Shown here in pieces: positions 25,564 through 34,248 of a stretch of DNA of 64,000 bases (within the stretch, counting starts at the first letter, position 1; each line of letters opens with the position of its first letter). Source of the stretch: Bradyrhizobium ottawaense (GTDB lineage: Bacteria > Pseudomonadota > Alphaproteobacteria > Rhizobiales > Xanthobacteraceae); assembly GCF_900099825.1 (NCBI RefSeq), contig NZ_LT629693.1:6087001-6151000 (forward strand), read 5' to 3'. Below the pieces are notes generated by a model. The model had not been told where the DNA came from. It made no database searches and worked only from the letters and a program-made list of their open reading frames with translations. The translations under genes were made by a program, and so were the position numbers.

Positions 25564-26595
25564 TTACTTGGCGGGAATGGCCGCGACGGCTGCGTCGAAT
25601 TCCTTCAGCGCATCGCTGCCGCGCTTGGTGCGCGCATCGAGCCCCTCGGACCAGGTCTTGGCGACGCCCTTCATGAGGTCCTTGAATTTGACGGTCACCT
25701 CGGGCGGCAGGGTCTCGAAATGCATGCCCGCGGCTTCGAGCGACTTCTTGGTATCGTCGTCCGACTTCTGCACCGACTTGCAGGCGGCCGGAATGATCTC
25801 GTCGGCGACGTCGACCATCGCCTTCTGAACCTCCGGCGTCAGCTTCTTCCAGGCGCTGTCGCTGATCGAATAGGAAACGATGAAGCTGCCGAAGCCGAGC
25901 CCGTCGGTGGAATATTTCACGAGCTTGTCGGCGCCGTAAGCGACCACGCTCTCAAGCGGAAACAGCAGTCCGTCCATGGTGCCGCGCGACAGCGATTCAT
26001 AGGCGTCGGGGGCGGCCATGCGCACCGGGATCGAGCCGATCGCGCGCAGGGTGAGGTCCTGCGCGCCACCGGTGGAGCGCAATTTGAGGCCGGTGACGTC
26101 GCCGACGTCCTTCACCGGATGCTTGACGGTGAAGATGCGGTATTGCGGCAGGCTCACGGCGAGCAGCAGGCGGATATTGTTGGCGGTATAATCCTGCTCC
26201 GCGATCACGCCGTTCCGCGCCAGCTTCCAGTAGGCGAGGGTGCCCTGGCAGGAATGCTCGAACGCTCCCGGCAGCATCGCGACTTCCGAGACCGGCATCT
26301 TGTCCGACGTATAGGCCGGGGCGACATAGCCGATGTCGGCGACGCCGGTCTGCGTCAGCTTCAGCATGTCGGTCGCCTTGCCGAGCTGCTGGGCCGGATA
26401 GTGCTCGAAGGTCACCGCGCCGTTGGTGCGCTTGGTAACCTCTTCCATCCAGGGTTCGAGGAACAGCTTGACCAGATAGTGGCCCTTCGGAAACGAGTCG
26501 GCCACGCGCAGTTTCACCGGGTCCGCGGCCTGTGCCAGAACGGTCGTTGCAATCAGAAGGCCGGAACCGGCAAGGGCTCGCAGTAACGCGACCAT
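25564..26595 (-). CDS. dctP: Second TRAP solute receptor, DctP family
   Basis: 343 residues. The ATG at 26595 is chosen because it has a GGGGGGAG site and starts a clean signal peptide (MVALLRALAGSGLLIATTVL then AQAAD); an upstream ATG (26658) would bury it. It shares with the 22579 receptor the blocks KLRVADSFPKGHYLVKLFLE, QQLGKATDMLKLTQTGVADI, GLKLRSTGGAQDLTLRAIGS and AYESLSRGTMDGLLFP. Two receptors flanking one dctQM pair imply a duplication and either two ligands or redundancy. The LysR gene lies upstream on the same strand. Confidence 0.92.
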   Translation of the reverse strand: MVALLRALAGSGLLIATTVLAQAADPVKLRVADSFPKGHYLVKLFLEPWMEEVTKRTNGAVTFEHYPAQQLGKATDMLKLTQTGVADIGYVAPAYTSDKMPVSEVAMLPGAFEHSCQGTLAYWKLARNGVIAEQDYTANNIRLLLAVSLPQYRIFTVKHPVKDVGDVTGLKLRSTGGAQDLTLRAIGSIPVRMAAPDAYESLSRGTMDGLLFPLESVVAYGADKLVKYSTDGLGFGSFIVSYSISDSAWKKLTPEVQKAMVDVADEIIPAACKSVQKSDDDTKKSLEAAGMHFETLPPEVTVKFKDLMKGVAKTWSEGLDARTKRGSDALKEFDAAVAAIPAK

Positions 26596-26725
26596 ATCTC
26601 CCCCCAAGGGACATGTTGTTGTTTGAAATAGCTGCGCATAAAGGAAATTGATCGTCAAGCACGGCGCTCCGGCTGAAGATGATGGGCCTCACAACCGGGG
26701 GACGCAGCGCCTGACGCCGAACGCG

Positions 26726-27655
26726 TCAGCCGGCTGCGGACCGCTTCAGGCGCGTTGCCGGTCCGCGCTTCGGCGCCGCCAGTTTTCGGATCAGGCGCGT
26801 CACGATCTCGGCTGCGGCCGACAGCGGGCGGTGCGAGCCGAACGACATCCAGGTCGTCTGTTCGATGGTCGGACGCACGATGCGCACGGCGCTGAATTCA
26901 CCGGAAGCGATTTCGCGGGCGAACACGTGCGCGGGCGAGATGGTGGCGAGGTCGGAGGCGCGGATGGTCTCGCCGATCAGCGAGGTCGAACTGGCTTCCA
27001 GCCTGATATCGAGTTCGAAATGCTGGGCCGCGGCGAGCCCGGTCAGGAGATTGGTCAGGCTGTTCGGCCGCACCGGCAGCGCCAGCGGCACGTCGGCAAG
27101 CGCGCGCAGCGCCACCTCGGCGCCTTTCGCGATCGGGTGACTGCTGCGGACGATCAAATGGGTGTCCGCGCGCATGATCGCCTCGGCGTTGGCGACGCGA
27201 CCGCGCCGGTAACGATTATAGACCGCGATATCCACCCGCTGGGCCGCGAGCCATTCCTCGACCTGCCCGCTGTAGCCCTCGAGCACGCGCAGCCGGATCC
27301 CCGGATAATCGTCGCGCAACAGTGCGGTCAGTCCGGCGACAAACGTACGCGACGCGACCGGCACCAGTCCCAACGTGACTTCGCCGGAAGGCCGGTCGCT
27401 GGGACTCTTGGCGGCCTGTTCGAAGGCCAAGGCGTCCGCGATCAGCGCGCGTCCCTGCGGCAGCACCCGCTCGCCGATCTCGGTCAGCGCGACGCCGCGC
27501 CCGGTGCGGTGGAAAAGACGCCCGCCGACCTCACGCTCCAGCGCCGAGACCTGCCGGCTCAACGCCGACTGCGCGATGCCGAGCGTGTTCGCGGCGCGGA
27601 CATAACTGCCGTGCGTCGCGACTTCGACAAAGGCTCTGAGGTGCCGCAGCTCCAT
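26726..27655 (-). CDS. LysR-family transcriptional regulator
   Basis: 309 residues. N-terminal HTH MELRHLRAFVEVATHGSYVR then AANTLGIAQSALSRQVSALE; periplasmic-fold effector domain from about residue 90 (TLGLVPVASRTFVAGLTALL). It is encoded on the same strand as the TRAP group (131 bp upstream of the receptor start) and diverges from the second CoA-transferase at 27739, so it could control both directions. Its own promoter and the 27739 promoter share an 83-bp region with a dyad element. Confidence 0.93.
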   Translation of the reverse strand: MELRHLRAFVEVATHGSYVRAANTLGIAQSALSRQVSALEREVGGRLFHRTGRGVALTEIGERVLPQGRALIADALAFEQAAKSPSDRPSGEVTLGLVPVASRTFVAGLTALLRDDYPGIRLRVLEGYSGQVEEWLAAQRVDIAVYNRYRRGRVANAEAIMRADTHLIVRSSHPIAKGAEVALRALADVPLALPVRPNSLTNLLTGLAAAQHFELDIRLEASSTSLIGETIRASDLATISPAHVFAREIASGEFSAVRIVRPTIEQTTWMSFGSHRPLSAAAEIVTRLIRKLAAPKRGPATRLKRSAAG

Positions 27656-27665
27656 TTTTCCGGAT

Positions 27666-27698
27666 ATGCCGTATCAGCAATTCTGAATTATCAGGCAT
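27666..27698. promoter_or_regulatory. Dyad in LysR / CoA-transferase divergent promoter
   Basis: ATGCC (27666-27670) and GGCAT (27694-27698) frame an AT-rich core containing TATCAG and ATTATCAG. The spacing and AT-rich interior suit a LysR-type operator upstream of the regulator's own start. Direct sequence observation; regulator assignment inferred. Confidence 0.45.
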
Positions 27699-27738
27699 GA
27701 TCTTACAGCATGGATCGCGGCCCGGCTAGGATGCCGGC

Positions 27739-28968
27739 ATGAAACCTTCAGCCGCATCCTCCGCCTCACCCAGCCCTTCCGGTCCGCTTGTCGGCCTGCG
27801 CATCCTCGATATGTCGACCGTGGTGGCCGGGCCCTTCGCCGCGACGCTGCTGGCCGATCTCGGCGCCGACGTCATCAAGGTCGAACTGCCGGGCAAGGGC
27901 GATCCGCTGCGCGAACTGGCGCCGCACAAGAACAATGTCCCGCTGTGGTGGAAGGTCACCAACCGCAACAAGAAGGGCATCACGCTCGATCTGCGCAAGC
28001 CGGACGGCATGGCTTTGCTGGCGCGGCTGCTTGCCGATCGCGATGTCCTGATCGAGAATTTCCGTTCCGGCACGCTTGACCAGTGGGGCATCACACGGGA
28101 GTGGCTGCAGGAGATCAACCCCAGGCTCACGATCCTCCGCGTCACCGGCTTCGGACAGACCGGGCCTTATCGCGACCGTCCCGGCTTTGCGCGAATCTTC
28201 GAGGCGATGAGCGGCTTCACCCGCATGTGCGGCGAAGAGGGCGGCTCGCCGCTGCATCTCGGCTATCCGATCTCGGACGCCATCGGCGGATTGTTCGGCG
28301 CGGTCGGCGTGCTGTCGGCGCTGTACCGGCTCAAGGAAGATCCGACGGAGCGGGGCCAGGAGATCGACTGCTCGATGACGGAAGCGATGCTGCGCACACT
28401 CGACTTCCTTGCGATCGAATATGACCAGCTCGGCGTGGTGCGAACCGCCAGCGGCAATCGCAGCCAGTATGCCGCGCCCGGCAATATCTATGCGACCGGT
28501 GACGGCAAATGGGCATCGATCGCAGCTTCCACGCAAAGCATCTTCGTTAGGCTATGCGCCGCGCTCGAACTTCAGAGCTTGCTGGGCGATCCCCGATTCG
28601 CCGACAATCCGGCGCGCGTAAAAAATCGCGACGCGCTGGATGTGATCGTCGGCGGCGCCATCTCAAAGCTGACGCTGGCAGAACTCCGCACGAAGTTCGA
28701 GGCGCACGAGGTCGGCTTCTCGCCGATCTATGATGCCGCCGATATTTTTGCCGATCCGCACTTCATTGCGCGCGAGACCATCGTCAGCGTGCCCGATCCG
28801 GAGCTCGGCAATGTCCGCATGCAATGCGTGGTGCCACGCTTTTCGGAAACGCCGGGTTCGGTGCGCAGCGCCGGCCCCTCGATCGGTCAGCACAATGATG
28901 AGATCTACGCGGTGCTGGGGCTGACGCCGGACGAGATGGCCCGGCTGCGCGGTATCGGCATTATCTAG
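27739..28968 (+). CDS. Class III (CaiB/BaiF family) CoA-transferase
   Basis: 409 residues. Hallmarks: GPLVGLRILDMSTVVAGPFA, DLGADVIKVELPGKGDP, NRNKKGITLDLRKPDGMALL and the expected catalytic Asp region, here YRDRPGFARIFEAMSGFTRM, where the usual Asp (as in PAYDxxxQ) is replaced by a PGFARIFE stretch. The same replacement is seen in some family members, so activity cannot be judged. First gene of a plus-strand set with the Bug receptor (8 bp gap). It differs clearly from the 21328 enzyme. Confidence 0.9.
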   Translation: MKPSAASSASPSPSGPLVGLRILDMSTVVAGPFAATLLADLGADVIKVELPGKGDPLRELAPHKNNVPLWWKVTNRNKKGITLDLRKPDGMALLARLLADRDVLIENFRSGTLDQWGITREWLQEINPRLTILRVTGFGQTGPYRDRPGFARIFEAMSGFTRMCGEEGGSPLHLGYPISDAIGGLFGAVGVLSALYRLKEDPTERGQEIDCSMTEAMLRTLDFLAIEYDQLGVVRTASGNRSQYAAPGNIYATGDGKWASIAASTQSIFVRLCAALELQSLLGDPRFADNPARVKNRDALDVIVGGAISKLTLAELRTKFEAHEVGFSPIYDAADIFADPHFIARETIVSVPDPELGNVRMQCVVPRFSETPGSVRSAGPSIGQHNDEIYAVLGLTPDEMARLRGIGII

Positions 28969-28976
28969 GGGAGCGA

Positions 28977-29927
28977 ATGATGAAGCGCATCATGATTGCC
29001 GCGCTGGCGATCTTCCTTGCCGCACAGGCGCAAGCCGCCGAAGTGTCGCGCATCGTCGTCGGATTTCCGCCGGGGCAGGCGACAGATATCATCGCTCGCC
29101 TGATTGCCGAACGGATCGGCCCGATCCTGGGCGAGACGTTCATCGTCGAGAACCGGCCGGGGCAGGGCGGCAGCATCGCGCTCGCCGGCCTCGCCAAGTC
29201 GCAACCAGACGGCCGCACGCTGGTGCTGGCGCCGCTGGCCTCGATGGTCGCCAATCCGCATCTCTATAAATCCGTCGGCTATGACACGTTGAAGGATTTC
29301 GCGCCGGTGGCGCTGATCTGCGACTTGCCGATGCTGCTGGTAGTCAATCCGTCCTTGCCGGTGAAGACCGTGCCGGAACTGATCGCCTATGCGAAGGCGC
29401 ACCCCGACAAGTTCGTCTACGCGTCTTCCGGCAACGGCACGCTGTCGCATCTCGGTATGGAAGACTTCAAGCGGCGCGCCGGCATCACCATGCTGCACAT
29501 CCCCTATCGCGGCAGCGCGCCGGCGATGACCGACCTGATGGCAGGCGTCGTGAACAGCGCGATGGATACGGTAGCCGTAACCCAGCCCTTCATCCAGTCC
29601 GGGGGCTTGCGGCTGATCGCGAGCGGCTATTCGCAGCGCGTGCCGGCCTTTCCCGATACGCCGACATTAGCCGAACAGGGCTTTCCGGGCTTCGGTCTCG
29701 CGGCCTGGCTCGGCTTCGTGGTTCCGGCGGACACGCCGAAGGAACGGGTCGAGGCGCTTAGCGCTGCAATCATCAAGGTCGTTCAATCCGACGACATCGG
29801 TCAGAAATTCGTGGCCCTCGGCGTCATTCAGCGCACGGCAGGGCCGGATGGGTTTGGCGCGTTCATCAAAAGCGAATATTCGCGCTGGGGTGAAATCGTC
29901 AAGGCGACTGGCGCCAGGGTTGATTGA
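28977..29927 (+). CDS. Bug/TctC-family solute-binding protein
   Basis: 316 residues with signal peptide MKRIMIAALAIFLAAQAQAA. Bug-family blocks: RIVVGFPPGQATDIIARLIA, ENRPGQGGSIALAGLAKSQP DG (residues about 57-78), YASSGNGTLSHLGMEDFKRR and the late VPADTPKERVEALSAAI. These are periplasmic receptors of tripartite tricarboxylate transporters; no tctA/tctB lies in the window, so it may serve a distant permease or sensing. The start could be either of two adjacent ATGs (28977, 28980). It is 8 bp after the CoA-transferase gene, implying one transcript. Confidence 0.9.
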   Translation: MMKRIMIAALAIFLAAQAQAAEVSRIVVGFPPGQATDIIARLIAERIGPILGETFIVENRPGQGGSIALAGLAKSQPDGRTLVLAPLASMVANPHLYKSVGYDTLKDFAPVALICDLPMLLVVNPSLPVKTVPELIAYAKAHPDKFVYASSGNGTLSHLGMEDFKRRAGITMLHIPYRGSAPAMTDLMAGVVNSAMDTVAVTQPFIQSGGLRLIASGYSQRVPAFPDTPTLAEQGFPGFGLAAWLGFVVPADTPKERVEALSAAIIKVVQSDDIGQKFVALGVIQRTAGPDGFGAFIKSEYSRWGEIVKATGARVD

Positions 29928-30037
29928 AAAGCATGTCGGAAGTGTCCGGGTGCGGGGCAGGGTGAATTGACTTTGGCGCTTGATCGGCTGCAAATGCGGC
30001 CAATCAACAGCTTCAAAAAACCCGTGAAGGAAACACC

Positions 30038-31270
30038 ATGGTTGACGCGCTGATCATCGACGCATGCAGGACGCCGCGCGGCATTGGCAAGGCCGGCAAG
30101 GGCGCATTGGCGGGTATCCATCCGCAGCAACTCGGCGCGACCGTATTGCGCGCGCTGGCCGATCGCACCGGCATCAACACCGCCGATGTCGACGACATCA
30201 TCTGGGGCACCAGTTCCCAGCGCGGTCCGCAGAGCGGCGATCTCGGGAGAATGTCGGCGCTCGATGCCGGTTACGACGTGCGTGCCAGCGGTGTCACGCT
30301 GGATCGCTTTTGCGGTTCGGGGATCACCAGCGTCAACATGGCGGCCAACGCGATCATGTCCGGCTCCGAGGATCTCGTGATCGCCGGCGGTACCGAGATG
30401 ATGTCGATGGAAGGCCGCCGCGGCGAGGGGCCGTTCATGATGGACAACGGCAATCTCCGCCTGCGCGCCCGTCATCCGCAATCGCATCAGGGCGTTTGCG
30501 CCGATGCGGTGGCGTCGCTCGAAGGCATCACACGACAGGACGTCGATGAGCTGGGCCTCGAGAGCCAGAAGCGGGCCGCCGCCGCGATCAAGGGCGGTTA
30601 TTTCAACAAGAGTCTTGTGCCGGTTTCCCACGAGGACGGCAGTCTCGCGCTTGACCGCGAGGAATATCCGCGTCCGCAGACCACGCTCGAAGGGCTGGCC
30701 GGACTGAAGCCGGCCTTTACCGCGATCGCGGATTATCCGCTCGATGATAAAGGCACGACCTACCGCAACCTCATCCTCGAAAAGCACCCTGGCCTCGACA
30801 TCAACTTCATGCACCATGCCGGCAATTCTTCCGGCGTCGTCGATGGCTCGGCGGCGATCCTGCTGGCCTCGCCCAGCTATGCCAAGGCGCACGGCCTGAA
30901 GCCGCGTGCCCGTGTCGTGGCGATGGCGAACATGGGGGACTCGCCGACCCTGATGCTGAATGCACCGGTGCCGGCCGCCCGCAAGGTGCTGGCGAAAGCA
31001 GGCCTCACGATCGACGATATCGACCTGTTCGAGATCAACGAGGCCTTTGCGGTCGTCGCCGAGAAATTCATTCGCGACCTCAAGCTCGACCGCAACAAGG
31101 TCAACGTCAATGGCGGCTCGATTGCGCTCGGCCATCCCATCGGCGCGACCGGTTCGATCCTGATCGGCACCGTGCTCGACGAACTGGAACGGCGTGATCT
31201 CAAGCGCGGCCTGGTGACGATGTGCGCCGCCGGCGGCATGGCGCCGGCTATCATCATCGAGCGGGTCTAG
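30038..31270 (+). CDS. Acetyl-CoA acetyltransferase (thiolase)
   Basis: 410 residues, with AAGGAA before ATG 30038. The thiolase triad is present: Cys92 in LDRFCGSGITS, His366 in GGSIALGHPIGATG and Cys396 in VTMCAAGGMAPA. NEAFAVVAEKF is also family typical. It cleaves 3-ketoacyl-CoA or condenses acetyl-CoA. Following the CoA-transferase and Bug genes on the same strand, it suggests a CoA-dependent degradation route ending in acetyl-CoA. Alternative: biosynthetic or polyester-related thiolase. Confidence 0.93.
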   Translation: MVDALIIDACRTPRGIGKAGKGALAGIHPQQLGATVLRALADRTGINTADVDDIIWGTSSQRGPQSGDLGRMSALDAGYDVRASGVTLDRFCGSGITSVNMAANAIMSGSEDLVIAGGTEMMSMEGRRGEGPFMMDNGNLRLRARHPQSHQGVCADAVASLEGITRQDVDELGLESQKRAAAAIKGGYFNKSLVPVSHEDGSLALDREEYPRPQTTLEGLAGLKPAFTAIADYPLDDKGTTYRNLILEKHPGLDINFMHHAGNSSGVVDGSAAILLASPSYAKAHGLKPRARVVAMANMGDSPTLMLNAPVPAARKVLAKAGLTIDDIDLFEINEAFAVVAEKFIRDLKLDRNKVNVNGGSIALGHPIGATGSILIGTVLDELERRDLKRGLVTMCAAGGMAPAIIIERV

Positions 31271-31354
31271 GCTCTTTCGTTTGACGCGTTTTCTTCACGC
31301 GAACCGGTAACGACCCTCGGATCAAGTCCGAGGGCATGCTTCGCTTGAAAACGC

Positions 31355-31730
31355 TACGGCGCAGAAGCTCGAACGCGACGCCGGCGTCGGACGGCAACAG
31401 CTCGATCGACCCGACATGGCTGGTCATGACGTCCTGGCGATCGCGAGCCCCATTCCGGTGCCGCCGGTGTCGCGGCGGGTGGTGAAGAAGGCGTCGAATA
31501 CCTTTTTCCGGTTCGCTCCGATATCGGATCGCGATCATTGCTCACCGTCATCCTGACGGTTGCGACGTCATCGCCTCGGAAGCGTTTGCGCAAGGGCAAG
31601 CTCGACGCCGCCCCCTTGCGTGACAGCGAAGCCGGGCAAACGGCTGCCATCCCCGCCGATTGAAGGACGGTTGCCCGCTGTCGGGGATGCTATTTCCGTC
31701 AGCCGAAATACCCGGCGCGACGTATGCGAT
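31355..31730 (-). pseudogene. Sensor histidine kinase ATPase-domain remnant
   Basis: Minus-strand frames show, in pieces, DDVATVRMTVSNDRDPISE, then IGANRKKVFDAFFTTRRDTG and GTGMGLAIART, then VMTSHVGSIELLPSDAGVAF and ELLRRS. These are the G1/F/G2 boxes of a histidine-kinase HATPase domain, split by at least two frameshifts. No N-terminal part survives. It fills the interval between the thiolase gene and livG. Confidence 0.65.
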
Positions 31731-31821
31731 CGCGACGCATTCGGCCGCACCCGGCGGTCTTGACCGCTGCCCCCCGGCCATGTTCGTTGATACATCAAAA
31801 TTTCGGGGCCGACGAGCCTCG

Positions 31822-31847
31822 AATATAACAAGACAATATAACAAGAC
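31822..31847 (+). repeat. 13-bp tandem duplication directly before livG start
   Basis: AATATAACAAGAC occurs twice without gap (31822-31834, 31835-31847) and the second copy abuts the ATG at 31848. No Shine-Dalgarno sequence is seen, so the start of the next gene may be leaderless-like or misplaced. Confidence 0.85.
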
Positions 31848-32657
31848 ATGGACGGCCGGGTGGCAAGTTCAGGGGAAACGCAACGTCGGGACGGCGCCGA
31901 AGTGCTTCGGGTGGAGAACCTGACGGTGCGCTACGGCGCGCTGGTCGCGCTCCGTGATGTCAGCTGGTCGGTGCGACCGGGCGAAATTCTCGGTATCATC
32001 GGACCCAACGGTGCTGGCAAGAGCAGCTGCTTTGCCGCGGTCACCAACGCGGTCGGGCATTCCGGGCAGACCTTTCTCGACGGCGATGAAGTTTCGGCGA
32101 CGAAGACCTTTGATCTCGCCAGCCGTGGCCTTCGGCGCACGTTTCAGCAGAACTCGTTCTTCGGGGAGCTGACGGTACTGCAGAACGCGATCGCGGCGAT
32201 CGTGCGGGAATATTCCGCCAGCCTTGCGACCTCGCTGTTTTTGCCCTGGCGCGAAATTGCCGTGCGTCGTCAGGCTGAATTGATAGCCGCCCAGCTCCTG
32301 GAGTTCTTTGGCGTTGCCGCGCAGTACCATGACAAGTTGCCCGGCGACGTTCCCTATGGCGTCCAGCGTTTGTTGTCGGTCGCGCTCGCCTACGGCACCG
32401 GATCCAAGGTTCTGCTGCTGGATGAGCCCGCCGCGGGCCTCGGCGGCAGCGACATGCAAAAGCTCGCGGATGTGCTGGTTGATCTGCGCGGGCGCAATCT
32501 CGCCCTTGTCGTCATCGAGCATCACATGGACCTGATCATGTCGATCGCGGATCGCATCGTGATGATCGATCAGGGCGCCATGCTGGCGACCGGCACGCCG
32601 GTGGAGATCCAGCGCGATCCGAAGGTGCGCGAAGCCTATCTGGGGCGCGACGAATGA
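31848..32657 (+). CDS. livG: Branched-chain-type ABC transporter ATPase LivG
   Basis: 269 residues. Walker A GPNGAGKSS (52-60), Q-loop RRTFQQNSFFGELTVLQNA and Walker B VLLLDEPAAGLGG are present. The signature motif is unusual: VPYGVQRLLSVALA instead of LSxGxQ. The start is uncertain because a tandem duplication replaces a ribosome site; the ABC domain itself starts near residue 19. First gene of livG-livF-livH-livM-SBP; the end overlaps livF by 4 bp. Confidence 0.9.
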   Translation: MDGRVASSGETQRRDGAEVLRVENLTVRYGALVALRDVSWSVRPGEILGIIGPNGAGKSSCFAAVTNAVGHSGQTFLDGDEVSATKTFDLASRGLRRTFQQNSFFGELTVLQNAIAAIVREYSASLATSLFLPWREIAVRRQAELIAAQLLEFFGVAAQYHDKLPGDVPYGVQRLLSVALAYGTGSKVLLLDEPAAGLGGSDMQKLADVLVDLRGRNLALVVIEHHMDLIMSIADRIVMIDQGAMLATGTPVEIQRDPKVREAYLGRDE

Positions 32658-33397
32658 CCGGCGTGCTCGAATGCGACGATCTCACGGTGCGATACGCCGG
32701 AAACGTTGCGCTATCCGGTGTCAAGATCAGCGTGCCGAGGGGCAAGATGATCGGGCTGGTCGGCGCCAATGGCGCCGGCAAGTCCACGCTGGTGAATGCA
32801 CTCGCAGGCTGGTCGCGCGGCCGAGCGATCGTGACGGGCAAAGTCAATCTGGAAGGGCAGGGCATCGACGATTTGGCGCCGCATGAGCGGGTGACGCGTG
32901 GCCTTACGCTGGTGCCTGAGGGCAAGAACATCTTTGTGGAACTGACGGTGGACGAAAACCTCGAACTGGTGCGTCCGCCCAGGGACACAAACGGCCGGCA
33001 CATCTTCAGCATTCCCGATGTCTTCGACTTCTTTCCCCGCCTTGCCGAGCGGCGTCACCACAGGGGCGCGGCGCTCTCGGGTGGAGAACGGCAAATGCTG
33101 GCGGTCGGGCGGGCGCTGCTCGCAGGTCCGCGCGTGCTGATGCTGGATGAGCCCTCGGCAGGTCTCGCGCCGCGGCTGATTTCCGATTTGCTGTCGCGTA
33201 TCCGGCTCCTGGTGGATCGTGGGCTGCCGGTGCTGCTGGTCGAGCAGAATGTGAAGGCGGCATTGAAGGTGGTCGACCATCTCTATCTGCTGGAGCGTGG
33301 TCGGATCGTAGGTGAAGGATCAGCGGAAATCATGGCCGCGGATCAACGCATCGTTGAGGCGTATCTCGGTACGATCGCAGCTGGAGCGCGCGCATGA
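32654..33397 (+). CDS. livF: Branched-chain-type ABC transporter ATPase LivF
   Basis: 247 residues. Walker A GANGAGKST (37-45), canonical signature LSGGERQML, Walker B VLMLDEPSAGLAP and H-loop region LLVEQNVKAAL. Like LivF it is shorter than LivG. ATGA overlaps with both livG and livH show translational coupling. Confidence 0.93.
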   Translation: MTGVLECDDLTVRYAGNVALSGVKISVPRGKMIGLVGANGAGKSTLVNALAGWSRGRAIVTGKVNLEGQGIDDLAPHERVTRGLTLVPEGKNIFVELTVDENLELVRPPRDTNGRHIFSIPDVFDFFPRLAERRHHRGAALSGGERQMLAVGRALLAGPRVLMLDEPSAGLAPRLISDLLSRIRLLVDRGLPVLLVEQNVKAALKVVDHLYLLERGRIVGEGSAEIMAADQRIVEAYLGTIAAGARA

Positions 33398-34248
33398 ACA
33401 TTGCCCAGCAAATCGTCAACGGACTCGTGCTCGGTTCAGGCTATGCCTGCATCGCGCTGGGCTGGACCATCCTGCTTGGGGTTGCGCGGCTGGTGAATTT
33501 TGCGCATGGCCAGCTCTATATGCTGGGCGCCTTCGCGACCTGGTATGCGATGACCAAACTGGGCATGCCGTATCCCGTGGCTATCCTGGCGGCGATCGTG
33601 GCGCTCGCCGCTCTCGGCGCGCTGATGCAGATCGCCATGATGGGGCTGGTCATGACGCAGAATTTGACCAGCCTGATGATCGTCACGCTGGGCCTCGGCT
33701 ATGTCCTGCAGGGCGGCAGTGCGTTGATCTTCGGCGGCAATCCGCAGACGCTGCCCGGCACGCTGTCACGTGCCAAGGTCGATCTGGGTTCGCTGTGGTT
33801 TACCTGGCAGGACGTGCTGGTGCTGGTCGCGACGCTCGTGCTCTACGGCGCGGTGTGGCTGTTTACGCAGCGAACCCGCTTCGGCTCGGTTATTCGCGCC
33901 GTCGCGGAAGATCCAAAGCTCGCTGAGCTGTTCGGCATCAACGCCAAAGTCGTCTATCTCCTCGTCTTCGTGTTCGAATGTTCGGTGGTGGCGCTCGGCG
34001 CCGCCCTGGTGGCGCCGCGCTCACCGATCCTGACCAGCATGGGTTTCAACGAGGTCATCATGACGTTCGTCGTCGTGGTGCTCGGCGGCATCGGCTCGAT
34101 TGGCGGCGCGCTGGTCGCGGGCCTCGGCCTCGGGCTGTTCATCGCCTTCTTCGGTGCCTTCGTGGCGCAGGCCTATACGACGGCGGCGGCGTTCGCCGTC
34201 TTGCTGGCCCTGCTCGTGGTCCGGCCTGCGGGATTGGCTACCAAATGA
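33394..34248 (+). CDS. livH: Branched-chain-type ABC permease LivH
   Basis: 284 residues, about eight hydrophobic segments. Family stretches: NGLVLGSGYACIALGWTILL then GVARLVNFAHGQLYMLGAF, and MTFVVVVLGGIGSIGGALVA. It forms the membrane channel with LivM. Overlaps livF and livM by 4 bp each. Confidence 0.94.
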   Translation: MNIAQQIVNGLVLGSGYACIALGWTILLGVARLVNFAHGQLYMLGAFATWYAMTKLGMPYPVAILAAIVALAALGALMQIAMMGLVMTQNLTSLMIVTLGLGYVLQGGSALIFGGNPQTLPGTLSRAKVDLGSLWFTWQDVLVLVATLVLYGAVWLFTQRTRFGSVIRAVAEDPKLAELFGINAKVVYLLVFVFECSVVALGAALVAPRSPILTSMGFNEVIMTFVVVVLGGIGSIGGALVAGLGLGLFIAFFGAFVAQAYTTAAAFAVLLALLVVRPAGLATK

